64,000 nucleotides of DNA from assembly GCA_965216255.1 (NCBI GenBank), contig OZ244148.1, positions 1,922,001-1,986,000 of the forward strand, given 5' to 3'. The notes under the pieces are model-generated. The model searched no databases and had not been told where the DNA came from. It was given only the letters and a program-made list of their open reading frames with translations. Positions 34,842 to 46,324 of the stretch are shown here, one piece after another. The position numbers were made by a program, and so were the translations under genes. Each line of letters begins with the position of its first letter. Within the stretch, counting starts at the first letter, position 1. The DNA comes from G965216255 sp965216255 (GTDB lineage Bacteria > Bacteroidota > Rhodothermia > Rhodothermales > Bin80).

Positions 34842-37800
34842 CTAGGAGGCCCCGTTCACCCGGACCCTGATAGACTGCACGGCGCTGCCGTCCGTGTCGG
34901 TGGCCGTCACCTTCACTGTGATGTTTCCTGCGGTCCCTAACGGCACAAGTGTCAGCGTGCTACCGGACAGGCTGGCGGAAACAATGTTGGGAATACGCTC
35001 GCCTCCATACACCAACCCCACCGAGTAGGACACCGCATCGCCGTCCGGCTCGCTGAAGTACCACGCCACGTCAAGGCTGACGGAAGAGCCGCCTATCGTG
35101 AGCGTCTGTGTGGGAATCTTGCCACTGGCTACGGGAGCGCCGCGCACCGTCACCCCAAAGGAGTGCTCTGTTGACCCTCCGCAGTCATTGCCGGCCGTCA
35201 CCGTTATTATGGCAGATCCTGTCACTTCCGGCGTGAGCCTGAGCACGCCGGACGCAATACTCGTGCTCACCAGGACACCGGACGTCCTTCTGGCCGAAAA
35301 CGAGAGGTTGCCGCCATTCGGATCGGAGAAGCGAGACCCCAACGGGACCGTTGCGAAGGACCCCATCAGGATGGTTTGATCCTGAATCGGCAGCAATACC
35401 GTGGGGGCTCCGCAGACCGTAACGGTAAAAGATTGAGGAACTGAAGTGGCCTCATGCGGATCGGTGGCCGTAACAGACACCTCCACTGCGCCGGCTGCTT
35501 TGCCCGTCAGGGTCAGCGTGCTGCCGGATACCGCCGTGCCCAGCACGCTGCTACTCGGAGAGCTGGCCGCATACGTCAATGCCTGCCCTTCCGGGTCGTT
35601 GAAGTACTCCGACACGTCAAAGGCATCCGATGCGCCGCCCAGTTGCACCGTCCGGTCTTCGATAGAGCCTACCTTCGTCGGAGGCTTGTTCACTACCGTG
35701 ACGGTGAAGGTCTGCGCCGACGAAATGGCATTGTGCGGGTCCTGCGCCGTCACGCTGATCATCGCAGACCCGGGCGAGCCGGGCGTCAGCGTCAGCGTGT
35801 TGCTATTGGTTGGCAGACTGGCCTGGGCTACGTCGCTGTTGGAAGAAGACGCCGCGTACGTCAGCGTCTCTGTCTCGGGGTCCCGGAAATAGGTGGCCGC
35901 GCTGAACGAGCTGCCGGCAGCTCCCACGTTCATGGTCACATCCGAAATCGAGCCCTCTGTCTCCGGAGGCAGGTTCCGCACCGTCACGTTGACAGCCGGG
36001 GTCGTGCTGCCACGACCGTCACTGACCGTAACGCTCGCCGACATCGCCCCGACGGACCGCGGCGATATCGTCAGCGTGTGGCCACTGAGCGTTATGGACG
36101 CGGGAGCATCCGTGGCAACAGACGACAACGTGTAGGTCAATGGATCGTTGTCCTGATCGCTACAGGACAGCACCACTGTGACAGCAGCGTCCTGGACGGT
36201 CAGCGACTGCGCCGCCATGGCGTTGCATGTCGGCGCCCGGTTGAGACCGACAACTACCGTAACGCTCTGCAGGGCGGACCCCCCGGCCGCATCGCTGGCC
36301 GTGACCGTGACCGTGCTGGACCCGTCCGACACCGGCGTCAGCGTCAAACTGCTCCCGCTGAGGCTCGCGGACACCGCGGCGTCACTGGGCAGCGGCGTCA
36401 AGGCATAGGCCAGATTGGCCACGGCATCGTCCGCATCCGTGAAGTACCCGGACATATCCAGGGTGACGGAAGATCCTCCCACGGTCAGCGTCTGTGCGGC
36501 AACGGTGCCGCTGGCAACGGGCGGCGCGCTTACCATCGCGACAAACTTCTGAGGTACCGTACCCCCGCGGTTGTCGTCGGCCGTCACATTGACGCTCCTT
36601 ACGCCCGGCTCGGAGGGCGTAACCGTGAGCACGCTCCCCGACACACTGACGGTCACGATATTCGGTACCCTGGGTCCAACGCCGCCGCCGCTCGAAGTCC
36701 GGGCCGAATACGTGAGCTTATCATCGTCCGGGTCGGAGAAATACCCGGACACGTCGAACACCGCGGCCTGCCCGTTTTGCGTGAACAAGCGCTTCGGCAT
36801 CGTGCCCACGCGTTCGGGAGGCCTGTTCGTACCAGGCAGCACCACAACCACCGCGATTGCCTTGAGGCTCACCACGAAAGCGTCCTGCACCGACAAGCCC
36901 CCCGGGTCCTGCGCCGTCACCGTGATCGTGGCCGTGCCGGTAGTACTGCCGGTGGTTACCGTGAGCATGCTGCCAATAAGCGATATACTGGCCGTGGCCG
37001 TGCCGGTGGACGACGACGCCGAAGTATAGGTCAGGTCCGCATCCTTGCCGTCCGGGTCCGTGAAGTGATCGGCAAGCGTGAACGCGGCGGTCGCTCCTCC
37101 CGAAGCCATGGTGGTGTCAACGATGGAATCATCGACACTGGGCGCCACATTGGGATTGACGCTCACCACGAAAGCGTCCGAGGCCGACAGCCCGTCCGGA
37201 TCGCTCGCCCTGACCGTGATCGTGGCCGTAGCGGCTGCGGTCACTGCGCCGGTAGTCACCGTCAGCGTCCCGCCGGAAATGGCTACGGCCGCGGTATCCG
37301 GCGCCGACGAACTGGCCGTATACGTCAGCTTGTCCTTGTCCGGGTCCGAAAAGTGAGCGGACAGCGCTAGGACTGTGGTATAGCCGCCCGAGGCCAGCGT
37401 GGTGTCCCGCAGCAGGGAACTGACCACCGGCTTGCGGTTCGACGTCACCACGACCAGGAAATCGTCCCGCACAAACAGACCACCCGGATCCGTCGCCGTA
37501 ACGGTGACCGTGGCGGTACCGGCTGCAGCCGGCGTGATCTCCAACGCGCCACTGGCGATCTCGGCGGTAACCACGTCCGCCTCCCTCGTGGTCGCAATAG
37601 TCGAAACCCGCTCCGTAAACGTCAAAACGTCCCCGTTCGGGTCCGAAAAGTGATCGGACAGCGTAATGTCGATACTCCTTCCTCCCGGAGCCAGGGTCGT
37701 ATCCGGCAGCGGCGTATCCACCACAGGCGCACGATTGGCGGGAAAGACCTGTACGACAAGTCGCTGGTACACAAAGTCTTCCGGATCGGATGCACCGACG

Positions 37801-38728
37801 CTTATGGTATCGCTTATGCTCTCGGTTAAGACCAGGCCCGGCACCAGCTTGATGCGCAGAGAATCCCGCTGCCCACCCATGATGGTTGCCCACACCACGT
37901 CCTCACGGTAGGGAACCCCGTAATACGTGAGCCGATCTGCGTCATCCTCTATGAAATGCGGCGCCAGATGGATGAATATGGGCGGATCACCCACAAACAT
38001 CGTGGTGTCCCGGACGGGATTTTGATCGTTCGCCCTCGGCGGCGTCTTAACGCGCACGTCAAAGCGCTGCTCGGCCATGCAGCCGGGTGAGGACTCTCCG
38101 GACTTCGTGACGCTTGCCCGGACCACGACCGTGGCGCTGCTGCTGCTGGTCGCCACTTTCGTCAGCGTCAGCATGCTGCCCGAGATGCCGTCCGAGACCA
38201 CGCCCGCCGCCTCCGTGCGCGCCGTGTATGTGGTCGTCGCACCACTGTAGCCGAGCTCCGCGATAGTGAAATAGTCGGATACGTCGATGACGACAGAGAG
38301 CCTAGACGCATGCACCGTCTGGTCAGGAATCATCTCCTCCGTCGGCATTATGCAACTGCTTACGGTGACACCAAAGACCCTGATGACCTCATTAGCCATG
38401 CCCGCATTCACCTTGACGGTGATGGTCGCATTCCCGGGTGTGAACCCGGGAAGTAATGGTGAGCGTGTCCGTGCTCACCAGCGATAGTACCTACCGCTAT
38501 GGCGCTATTGCCCGAGGACACCTCGTAGCTGAGCCCCGTCCCCTCGAAATAACAGGCAAGGCTGAAGCTGACCGACTTACCACCGACGCCCAGGCGAATA
38601 GCAGGCTGTATGACCGAAGCGCTATGAGTGTAAAGAGATAAAGCCGGGTCTTTGGCGCAGTCGGCGGCGGCGCCTCCCACGGGCAGGGCCGTGAGCGCCA
38701 ACAGGGTACTCCAGAGTATATGTTGCAT
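34842..38728 (-). pseudogene. Giant surface protein of about 13 Ig/cadherin-like repeats, frameshifted
   Basis: The start at 38728 (MQHILWSTLLALTALPVGG) is a clean signal peptide followed by the first repeat, but the frame closes at 38408. Near 38440-38480 two single-base shifts are needed: AVGTIA, then STDTLTITSRV, then TPGNATITVKVNAGMANEV, which continues unbroken to 34842. Each of about 13 repeats of about 90 residues has the form YFxDPDxDxLTYxASS...VSGSxLTVTPxxxGxATITVTATDPxG. Such domains form long rods for adhesion or biofilm. No T9SS tail is seen; it ends VNGAS. The shifts flank a CCCGGG...CCCGGG palindrome, a spot prone to both slippage and sequencing error, so the gene may be intact. 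Confidence 0.8.
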
Positions 38729-39517
38729 GCGTTCGTGACAATATTGAATTCAACGAGAACGCATGGAAAGACTATTACAAGCACCAAAATAAAATATGAC
38801 ATGCATAAAGGGTAATGAAAACTACCCCACATGATTCCCATCTCAAGGCAACGTGCAGGCGATTCCCCACCCTTGCCAACCGGCCTTACTTACTCCGATC
38901 TATCGCTGAGAGGCGATGCGACCTACCCTGTACACCCAATCCAGCCCCTCCTGAATACTGGTTCGTCTTGGGTTCGCTTCAACAGGTGAAGTAGCCTGCA
39001 GCTACGGCCCTGGTGGATCGATCGCGATGACCCGATCCGGCCCCGCTACCGGAATGCCGGCAACGCTGACTACGCGCCGGATGGCCTTTGCCGCCATGGC
39101 CACAAGCGGTCCGAGCCGTCATCCAGCGCGTCACCCTCCAATCGCAAGTGGCGCCTCTGCCTGGGCTGTCTCGTATCCGTGTGTGCACAATACGTGCATG
39201 CACAAAAACATGCTTCGCTACCATGGATTCTTCACCGTAGGCGGCACGGAGGCATGCGCCTTCGATGCACGGCGTGGCCGGCCATCGACAACACGTAACC
39301 ATGCTCGCCGCCCTTTGCGGGATGTCTCCGGGCCCGGCACCCGCGACATGCGCTCAGTCAACAGATGAGCCCCCCTATTTGCCTCATCAGGGCAGTCTCA
39401 AGGCGCAATGTCATTCTGCTTCCCAGCTTCAGATGCCGGATCCTCTCTGATCGCTGCATGGCCGCAAGATGCGTCTCATGGTATGCCGGCGTCCTGTTCG
39501 GGCTGTATCCCTACCGC
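38729..39517. other. Intergenic, no gene recognised
   Basis: Upstream region of the giant repeat protein. Short frames exist, such as 39265-39450 with a hydrophobic start, but none is recognisable or has a convincing start. Bases near 38740-38830 are AT-rich and probably contain the promoter for the repeat protein. Confidence 0.4.
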
Positions 39518-40360
39518 TCAAGTCCCCTCCCGCGCTCGAGACTCCGTTGCAGAAGCCGATTCTGCACCCTGAGAGCGCGGTCTGCCGCATCTCGAATCGT
39601 ACGCCATGCCTGGTACTGTCGCCCGCGTTATAAGCCGTTCCTGCCCGGAATCCAGCTCCGCCATGCGATCACCTACGGCGCACAAGAGCTCCTGGCGCTC
39701 CGGCAGCTCCGGCATGCGCCGCTCCAGCTCCCGTACCCCGCCCCGAAGCCGCGCCTCCGTATCCCACAGCAGCTTCCGCTCCGCTGCCGGCATTCGGGCC
39801 CGCTCCACCTCCAGATACCGTAATCCCACGTCTGCCGCCTGGCGCGCCCCCTGACGTGCCTGCGCCGGATCCAGTATTCGCACAAAACCCCAGAGCCTGC
39901 ACTGCTCCTGCATCCGGAGCATCCCGAAACGCTCCGGACTGCGCTCCATTTCCCCGGAAGCGAAATCCCGCCCCCACTTCTGTGCCGTAACCAGAAACAC
40001 CCTGCGCGCCCGCTCAGGAGACGCGTATGCCCGCCCCAGACTTCGGTCAAAGCGGAATGACAAATCTGCAGACTTGTGATCGGCCCGGGTCACCTGCAGG
40101 CATCTTTCCCGGACCGCGGCGTGCTCTCTTCTGGCATGCTCCAGATCCTTCTCTCGCTCGCACAGTTTCAGATATACCTGTACGTCCACATGCAGCCTGC
40201 GAAGCACGGCATTACCCCTGAAGAGTCGCTGCGCCCGTCTGTGGACATGCCGACGCATCCGATCGTAGGCCGTCCCTTCCGAGCGCCGCTCCGACAGCGT
40301 ACGCGCACGAGGCCGCACCCTGCGATATCCCTCCGGAGCCCGCCTTTCGCCACGGCGCAA
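39518..40360 (-). CDS. Arg-rich, probably coiled-coil protein; possible relaxase C-terminal region
   Basis: The product is 280 aa with clean wobble usage, so it looks truly coding. It is highly charged (many RR, ER and EL patterns) and helical, with no signal or membrane segment. The stretch YASPERARRVFLVTAQKWGRDF...RSPERFGMLR resembles, from memory, the repeated tail of TraA/Mob-type conjugative relaxases (pattern DPxxARxxF...xPExFGxLR). No relaxase catalytic domain is present. The frame upstream of 40360 appears cut near an IS110-type repeat. It could be a truncated mobilisation gene or an orphan DNA-binding protein. Function not assigned with confidence. Confidence 0.55.
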   Translation of the reverse strand: MRRGERRAPEGYRRVRPRARTLSERRSEGTAYDRMRRHVHRRAQRLFRGNAVLRRLHVDVQVYLKLCEREKDLEHARREHAAVRERCLQVTRADHKSADLSFRFDRSLGRAYASPERARRVFLVTAQKWGRDFASGEMERSPERFGMLRMQEQCRLWGFVRILDPAQARQGARQAADVGLRYLEVERARMPAAERKLLWDTEARLRGGVRELERRMPELPERQELLCAVGDRMAELDSGQERLITRATVPGMAYDSRCGRPRSQGAESASATESRAREGT

Positions 40361-40385
40361 TCGTCCCCGCTGCCTGCCTAGCCGA

Positions 40386-40480
40386 TATCAGACTGATTCG
40401 CCGTCGAAGCCACCCGGCCTCATCTCCATAAGTCAACACATTACCAAGAAATGTAATACCCCCTTGACATACGGTCCTCC
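40386..40480 (+). repeat. 95-bp repeat shared with the right flank of the IS110 transposase
   Basis: This stretch aligns along its whole length, by eye at roughly 70-75% identity, with 51823-51917. Shared blocks are GCCGTCGAAGCC, TCTCCA, TCAA, ATGTAAT, CTTGA and GGTCCT. The other copy lies 180 bases after the IS110-family transposase stop. Here no transposase is present, so it is probably a solo element end. Confidence 0.7.
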
Positions 40481-40888
40481 TATATCAGACGTGGTGTGGC
40501 ATTTTGGGTGCGCTTCAACTTAGTAGTCAGCTGTGAGATGTCTATTGTCCACTACCTGGTGCGGTACTGCTCGCGGCGGTAGCGGGCCGCACCAGATGCT
40601 GCTGCAACCCATGTGCGATGCCACGAAGTCGGTAAGGCAGGATAGCGTCCCAGTTCACCTTAAACATGCCGCGGGATCCTCCGGCTCTAGACGAAGCCGG
40701 CAGCCTGCGGGATTGCCCCGCCGGGAGCGCAATCTTTGGTCCACGCTCCTCAATGACGGAGTCCAAATGAACGTGATGGGCCCAACGTGTCACGGGGAGG
40801 TCCTCCACGGCAACAAATTCGGGAACGACAGGGTCACCGAATGTGTCCTATTTTCACTTCATGACAGGCGGGTGCACCGGCTGGTACT
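40481..40888. other. Upstream region of DUF1501 cluster; possible minus-strand remnant
   Basis: The minus strand holds an open frame from about 40850 to 40542 (FVAVEDLPVTRWAHHVHLDSVIEERG...), which reads like real protein but has no start and is not recognisable. It may be the tail of a lost gene. The promoter for the plus-strand cluster should lie near the right edge. Confidence 0.4.
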
Positions 40889-42318
40889 ATGCACGAATGC
40901 CATAATTATCGACCACTCTCCACACGCCGAGAATTTATTTCGCGACTCGGACTTGGGCTCGGTGGACTGGCGCTTTCGTCTCTGGTCAATCCGGCGCAGG
41001 CGCAGGCCCTACGCGCTGTCCACGGCGCACCCCACATGGTCCCGCGCGCCGGGTGATATACCTGTTCCAGAGCGGTGGCCCCTCCCAGTTCGAGCTCTTC
41101 GACTACAAGCCAGTTGTAAACCGAATGCATGGCGAAGAGCTTCCGGACTCGGTTCGCCGAGGGCAGCGTCTGACGGGCATGACCGGCTTTCAAAACTCCC
41201 TCCCCCTTGCCCGCTCCCACTTCTCATTCGCCCAGCACGGCCATAGCGGCGCCTGGGTGAGCGAGCTAATGCCCCATACAGCGCGCGTGGTTGACGAACT
41301 GTGCTTCATCAAGTCCATGCGTACCGAGGCCATTAACCACGACCCGGCCATCACGTTCTTCCAGACCGGATCTCAGATTGCCGGGCGGCCTTCCGTTGGC
41401 TCATGGCTTAGCTACGGTCTTGGCAGCGAAAACGACAATCTCCCCGCATTCTGCGTCCTCATTACAATGGACAAAGGCGGTCAGCCTCTCTATGCCAGAC
41501 TCTGGGGCAACGGCTTCCTTCCCTCCGTCCACCAAGGGGTGCAGTTCCGCTCCGGCAGCGACCCGGTGCTATTCTTGACCAACCCGGCTGGCGTATCCAT
41601 GGCAAGTCGCCGCCTGCTTTTGGACCGGCTGCGCGACCTCCACACACTGCAGCGGGAGCAGGCGCAGGATGATGATGTAGAGTCACGAATCGCCCAGTAC
41701 GAGATGGCATACCGCATGCAGACATCGGTACCGCAAGTCATGGACGTCTCAGACGAGTCGGACTACATCTTCGAAATGTACGGAGACGAGGCGCGCGAGC
41801 CGGGTACGTTTGCGGCAAACTGCCTCATAGCAAGGCGTCTGGCCGAGCGGGGCGTGCGGTTCATCCAGCTCTTTCACCAGGGCTGGGACCATCACGGCGG
41901 GCTACCCCTGGGAATTCAGCAGCAATGCCGGGAGACGGACCAGACTTCGGCTGCGCTGGTGCTGGATCTGAAGCAGCGAGGCCTCCTCGACGATACAGTT
42001 GTAATTTGGGGCGGCGAATTCGGGCGCACCAACTACTGTCAGGGGCGCCTGACAGACAGCGACTACGGGCGAGATCACCATCTGCGGTGCTTTACGCTAT
42101 GGATGGCAGGTGGGGGAACAAGACCGGGTTTCAGCTTTGGCAAAACGGATGACTTCGGCTACAATATTATCCAAGATCCGGTGCATGTACATGATTTTCA
42201 GGCCACGATGCTGCACCTTTTGGGCATTGATCACGAGCGTCTCACGTTCAAGAAGCAGGGACGCCGATTCCGCCTGACAGACGTGCACGGTGACGTGGTA
42301 ACGAAAGTTTTGGCATGA
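40889..42318 (+). pseudogene. DUF1501 protein with Tat signal, one apparent frameshift
   Basis: The ATG at 40889 opens a Tat-type signal (STRREFISRLGLGLGGLALSS) that runs to a stop at about 41055 in the wrong frame. A one-base shift near 41030-41045 joins it to RVIYLFQSGGPSQFELFDYKP, and the rest is unbroken to 42318. DUF1501 proteins are sulfatase/alkaline-phosphatase-fold proteins, exported folded through Tat and always beside PSCyt1/DUF1553 genes. VIWGGEFGRT and GRDHH near the C-terminus are the conserved metal-site motifs. It overlaps the next gene by ATGA. The lesion may be real or an assembly error. Confidence 0.82.
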
Positions 42319-44837
42319 GCAGCATCCCATCCAGGCAATGGGCCCGAATCGTTCGCGTAATGCCCGGCTATATGCTGTTAGCGGCACTCCTTATCGGGGT
42401 AGCATCCGCGGGGTGTAGAAAAGGGCCGGACGTGGCCTTCAATCGCGACATACGCCCCATACTTAGCGAGCGCTGCGTCGCTTGCCACGGTGGCATCCGC
42501 AGGCAGGGAAATCTAAATCTCCTCTGGCGAGAGGAGGCGACAATGCCGGCAGAGTTCGGAAAGCGCGCCATCGTGCCGCACAAACCCGGGGAAAGCGAAC
42601 TAATCCGACGCGTGAGCCTGCGCGACCAGGATGAGCGCATGCCCAAGGAGGACCATCCTCTTAGCGCGGACGAAATCCGCCAGCTGCGCGAATGGATCGC
42701 TGCCGGCGCTCCCTGGGACACGCACTGGGCATACGCGGCGCCGTCGGAGCCCGATCTGCCCCGAATTGCTCTGCGTTCGTGGCCAAAGACGAATCTGGAC
42801 TACTTTGTGCTGGCCCGTCTGGAACGTGAGGATCTCACACCTTCGCCGCCGGCTGGTTGCCCCACTCTCGTGCGGCGCGTGACGCTGGACATCATCGGCC
42901 TTCCTCCTACGCCCGACGACGTATCTGCAGCCTGTGACTCACTAGGATATGATGCATATGTTGACCGCCTGCTGTCATCGCCACACTTCGGTGAGCGGTG
43001 GGCGGCCATGTGGCTGGACCTCGCCAGGTATGCAGACTCCAAGGGATACGAAAAGGATATTCCCCGCACCATATGGCGCTATAGGGACTGGGTTATCCGG
43101 GCGTTCAACGCGGACATGCCGTTCGACCAATTCACCATCGAGCAGCTGGCCGGGGACCTCTTGCCCGAGCCCACCGAGGCGCAGCGTATTGCAACGGCCT
43201 TCCATCGGAACACAATGACAAATACGGAGGGTGGAACCGACGACGAAGAATTTCGCGTTGCCGCAGTCATAGACCGGGTTAATACGACTTGGGAAGTATG
43301 GCAGGGGACATCATTGGGTTGCGCGCAGTGCCACGGCCATCCGTATGATCCCTTCCGCCACGAAGACTATTACCGTGCATTCGCCTTCTTTAACAATACC
43401 ACCGATCGGGACCAGGACGACGAATTCCCTACCCTGCCATTGTTTGCGGCCGAGGATTCGGCGCGTGGGCACACACTCCTACAAGAGCTTGAGGCCATAG
43501 AAGAGGAGGTACAGGCCGTGGCCGCCTCGAACGAGGTACGCACGGACCGCCGCGAATGGGAAACGCGGCTTGACGAGCCGGCTATCGTTGGCCGGGTGCG
43601 CGGGATGCTGCAGAACGAAGTGCGGCGCATAGTCGAAACGCCCGAGGCAAGCCGGGACGAGGCTCAGGAAGCGTTACTAGACCGGGTCTATGCCGGCATC
43701 CACCCGAGTGCAAGACTCGATTCGCTGCGCAATGCAAGAGACGAGAAAGAGCGCCGAATCGCGGAGTTGCAGCCGCTCCAGACACCCGTCATGGAGGAGC
43801 TTCCACCCGGGCAACGAAGAATGACCTATCTCTTCGAGCGTGGCAGTTTCTTGATGAGACGGGAGCGCGTCGAAGCCGGCACTCCCGCCGCCCTGCCGCC
43901 GCTGCCTGCCGGGGCTCCACGCAACAGGCTCGGCCTGGCACGGTGGCTGGTCAGCCCGGACAACCCGCTCACGGCCCGCGTAAGCGTAAACCGGTTCTGG
44001 GAACAGCTCTTCGGCACCGGAATCGTGGAGTCGCTGGAGGACTTCGGCACGCAGGGCCTTTCTCCCTCACATCCCGTGCTTCTGAACTACCTCGCCGTCC
44101 GCTTCACGGATGCCCATCCATGGAGCGTGAAGGGCCTGCTTCGGGAAATCGTCACTTCAGCCACCTACCGGCAGGATTCTCAGTCCACACCAGAGCTGCG
44201 GGAAAAAGATCCTCAAAACCGGCTTCTTGCACGCGGCCCCCGCTTCAGGCTGTCCGCCGAACAGATCCGGGACCAGGCCCTTTTCGTGAGCGGGCTCCTG
44301 AGCGACAAGATGTATGGGCCGAGTGTCAAGCCGCCTCAACCGGAAGGACTCTGGCAGAATCCCTACGACGGCACCAGCTGGGAAACAAGCAATGACGAAG
44401 ATCGCTACCGGCGCGGCATCTACACCTACTGGCGGAGGACGGTGCCCTATCCGTCCATGGCTACGTTCGACAGCCCGAGCCGAGAATTCTGCGTGTCCCG
44501 GCGCATCCGGACCAACACGCCGCTGCAGGCACTTGTGACGCTCAATGACCCGGCGTTTGTCGAAGCGGCGCGGGCCTTGGCAAAGCGCATGCAGGCCTCG
44601 GATACACCACCGCGTACCAGGCTCGCGGCCGGCTACAGCATGGCCTTGGCCGAGCCCCCTTCGGCCGGTGCACTGCGCTCGCTAGTAACCCTATACGAAG
44701 ATGCCATGGCGTATTATGGCGCAAATCCGAGCGATGCGGCACGGCTCGGGGGAGACGCCGCTACCCAGGAACTGGCCGCACTCACGCTGGCCGCCAATAC
44801 CATACTGAACTTGGACGGATTTGTTATGAAGGAATAG
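42315..44837 (+). CDS. PSCyt1-DUF1549-DUF1553 cytochrome-like protein
   Basis: The product is 840 aa, the usual arrangement in planctomycetes and Rhodothermota. It has a lipoprotein-like signal (LIGVASAGC), then PSCyt1 with a heme motif CVACHG (about 56-61). DUF1549 follows with RWAAMWLDLARYADSKGYEKD and a second heme-type motif CAQCHGHPYDP, and the C-terminal DUF1553 has NRFWEQLFGTGIV and LVTLNDPAFVEAARALA. It is expected to sit in the periplasm, bind heme and work with the DUF1501 partner on either side. The biochemical role of the pair is not established; association with sulfated-polysaccharide breakdown is suggested by linked sulfatases, as here. Confidence 0.93.
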   Translation: MSSIPSRQWARIVRVMPGYMLLAALLIGVASAGCRKGPDVAFNRDIRPILSERCVACHGGIRRQGNLNLLWREEATMPAEFGKRAIVPHKPGESELIRRVSLRDQDERMPKEDHPLSADEIRQLREWIAAGAPWDTHWAYAAPSEPDLPRIALRSWPKTNLDYFVLARLEREDLTPSPPAGCPTLVRRVTLDIIGLPPTPDDVSAACDSLGYDAYVDRLLSSPHFGERWAAMWLDLARYADSKGYEKDIPRTIWRYRDWVIRAFNADMPFDQFTIEQLAGDLLPEPTEAQRIATAFHRNTMTNTEGGTDDEEFRVAAVIDRVNTTWEVWQGTSLGCAQCHGHPYDPFRHEDYYRAFAFFNNTTDRDQDDEFPTLPLFAAEDSARGHTLLQELEAIEEEVQAVAASNEVRTDRREWETRLDEPAIVGRVRGMLQNEVRRIVETPEASRDEAQEALLDRVYAGIHPSARLDSLRNARDEKERRIAELQPLQTPVMEELPPGQRRMTYLFERGSFLMRRERVEAGTPAALPPLPAGAPRNRLGLARWLVSPDNPLTARVSVNRFWEQLFGTGIVESLEDFGTQGLSPSHPVLLNYLAVRFTDAHPWSVKGLLREIVTSATYRQDSQSTPELREKDPQNRLLARGPRFRLSAEQIRDQALFVSGLLSDKMYGPSVKPPQPEGLWQNPYDGTSWETSNDEDRYRRGIYTYWRRTVPYPSMATFDSPSREFCVSRRIRTNTPLQALVTLNDPAFVEAARALAKRMQASDTPPRTRLAAGYSMALAEPPSAGALRSLVTLYEDAMAYYGANPSDAARLGGDAATQELAALTLAANTILNLDGFVMKE

Positions 44838-44844
44838 CGCGCAT

Positions 44845-46308
44845 ATGAACCTCTACCAAGAAGCCCGGCATGCCCGGCTCAGCCATGTGACTCGCCGCCA
44901 TTTTCTTCGGACATGCGGCGCTGGCCTGGGCGCGATGGCCTTCGCCTCCCTAAGTGGGTACGGCTCCATGGCTTCACCCCGTACAGCGGATCCGCTCTCG
45001 CCGCGCCCGCCTCATTTCGCGCCCCGGGCCAAGCGTATCATTTTCCTGCATATGGCCGGTGGGCCGTCGTCGCTAGAGCTATTCGATTACAAGCCCACCC
45101 TGGCGCGCCTGCATGGGCAGCAGTGCCCGGATTCCCTGCTGGTAGGCAAGCGGTTCGCCTTCATCCGCGGCATACCCAAGATGCTGGGACCGCAGGCGAC
45201 ATTCCGTCAGCACGGAGAATCCGGTGCATGGGTTTCAAATCATCTCCCCCACTTTTCGCGTGTGGCAGACCGCGTGGCCTTCCTGAAGGCCATGCATACA
45301 GACGAGTTCAACCATGCCCCAGCCCAGCTTCTTGTCCACAGTGGCAGCCCCCGACTCGGGAGGCCCAGCATGGGAGCATGGGTTACCTACGGGCTGGGGA
45401 CGGAGAACGAGAACCTGCCGGCATTCGTCGTGCTGCTTTCCGGCGGCGTCGCGCCTGATGCCGGTGCAAGCGTTTACGGCAGCGGCTTTCTGCCCACCGT
45501 TTATCAGGGCGTGCAGTGCCGATCCCACGGGGACCCCGTGCTCTTTCTCTCCAATCCCGACGGCATCCCGAGTGACTTGCGGAGAAAGTCCATCGAGACC
45601 ATAAACGCCATTAACCAGGCGCAGCACGATGAAGTGGGCGATCCGGAAATCCTGACCCGTATCGCCCAGTACGAGATGGCCTTCCGAATGCAGACTTCCG
45701 TACCGGAAGCCATAGCAATCGAGCGAGAGCCACCGTACGTCCATGCCATGTACGGTACACAGCCAGGACAAACATCGTTTGCCAACAACTGTCTCCTCGC
45801 CCGCCGCCTCGTGGAGCGGGGCGTCCGCTTCGTGCAGCTCTTTCACTGGGGCTGGGATTCTCATGGTGCCGGAGAGAGCGAAGCCCTCAATCGTGGATTC
45901 CTGGATCGCTGCCGGGAAACCGACCGACCGGTCGCCGCACTCCTTGACGACCTTGCGCAGCGTGGACTGCTTGAGGAAACGCTTGTCATCTGGGGCGGCG
46001 AATTCGGACGAACGCCGATGCTCGAAAACAGGACAGGCTCGGACAATCCGTTCGTGGGCCGCGATCACCACAGCGACGCCTATACCATGTGGATGGCGGG
46101 CGGTGGTACGAAGGGAGGCATCGCCCACGGTGAAACCGATGAAATAGGCTACCAGGGTATCAGCGGCCGCGTGCATGTGCATGACCTGCAGGCAACCATT
46201 CTAAATCTTCTGGGCTTCGACCACGAGCAGCTCACGTATCCTTTCCAGGGCCGTGATTTTCGCCTGACGGACGTGCACGGCCATGTTGTCAGAGAAGTAA
46301 TAGCCTGA
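44845..46308 (+). CDS. DUF1501 protein with Tat signal
   Basis: The product is 487 aa. The signal THVTRRHFLRTCGAGLGAMAF-type region carries a twin-arginine motif (RRHFL). The mature part has HMAGGPSSLELFDYKP, FRQHGESGAWVS, RLVERGVRFVQLFHWGWDSHG, VIWGGEFGRTP and GRDHHSDAYTMWMAGGG, all hallmarks of DUF1501 in the alkaline-phosphatase/sulfatase superfamily. It follows the PSCyt1-DUF1553 gene by seven bases and is a diverged paralog of the DUF1501 gene at 40.9 kb. Two DUF1501 genes around one cytochrome partner suggests a duplication with specialised substrates. Confidence 0.94.
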   Translation: MNLYQEARHARLSHVTRRHFLRTCGAGLGAMAFASLSGYGSMASPRTADPLSPRPPHFAPRAKRIIFLHMAGGPSSLELFDYKPTLARLHGQQCPDSLLVGKRFAFIRGIPKMLGPQATFRQHGESGAWVSNHLPHFSRVADRVAFLKAMHTDEFNHAPAQLLVHSGSPRLGRPSMGAWVTYGLGTENENLPAFVVLLSGGVAPDAGASVYGSGFLPTVYQGVQCRSHGDPVLFLSNPDGIPSDLRRKSIETINAINQAQHDEVGDPEILTRIAQYEMAFRMQTSVPEAIAIEREPPYVHAMYGTQPGQTSFANNCLLARRLVERGVRFVQLFHWGWDSHGAGESEALNRGFLDRCRETDRPVAALLDDLAQRGLLEETLVIWGGEFGRTPMLENRTGSDNPFVGRDHHSDAYTMWMAGGGTKGGIAHGETDEIGYQGISGRVHVHDLQATILNLLGFDHEQLTYPFQGRDFRLTDVHGHVVREVIA

Positions 46309-46324
46309 GCGTCTTACCAGCTCC

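Noticed and set aside
35454..37370. 638-codon plus-strand open frame
   Set aside because: It is antisense to the Ig-like repeats and reads as a low-complexity Arg/Gly-rich string. Its length comes from the repeat bias of the real minus-strand gene.
38453..38470. Palindrome around CCCGGG as a terminator
   Set aside because: It lies inside the coding region of the repeat protein just after its signal peptide and has no T-run.
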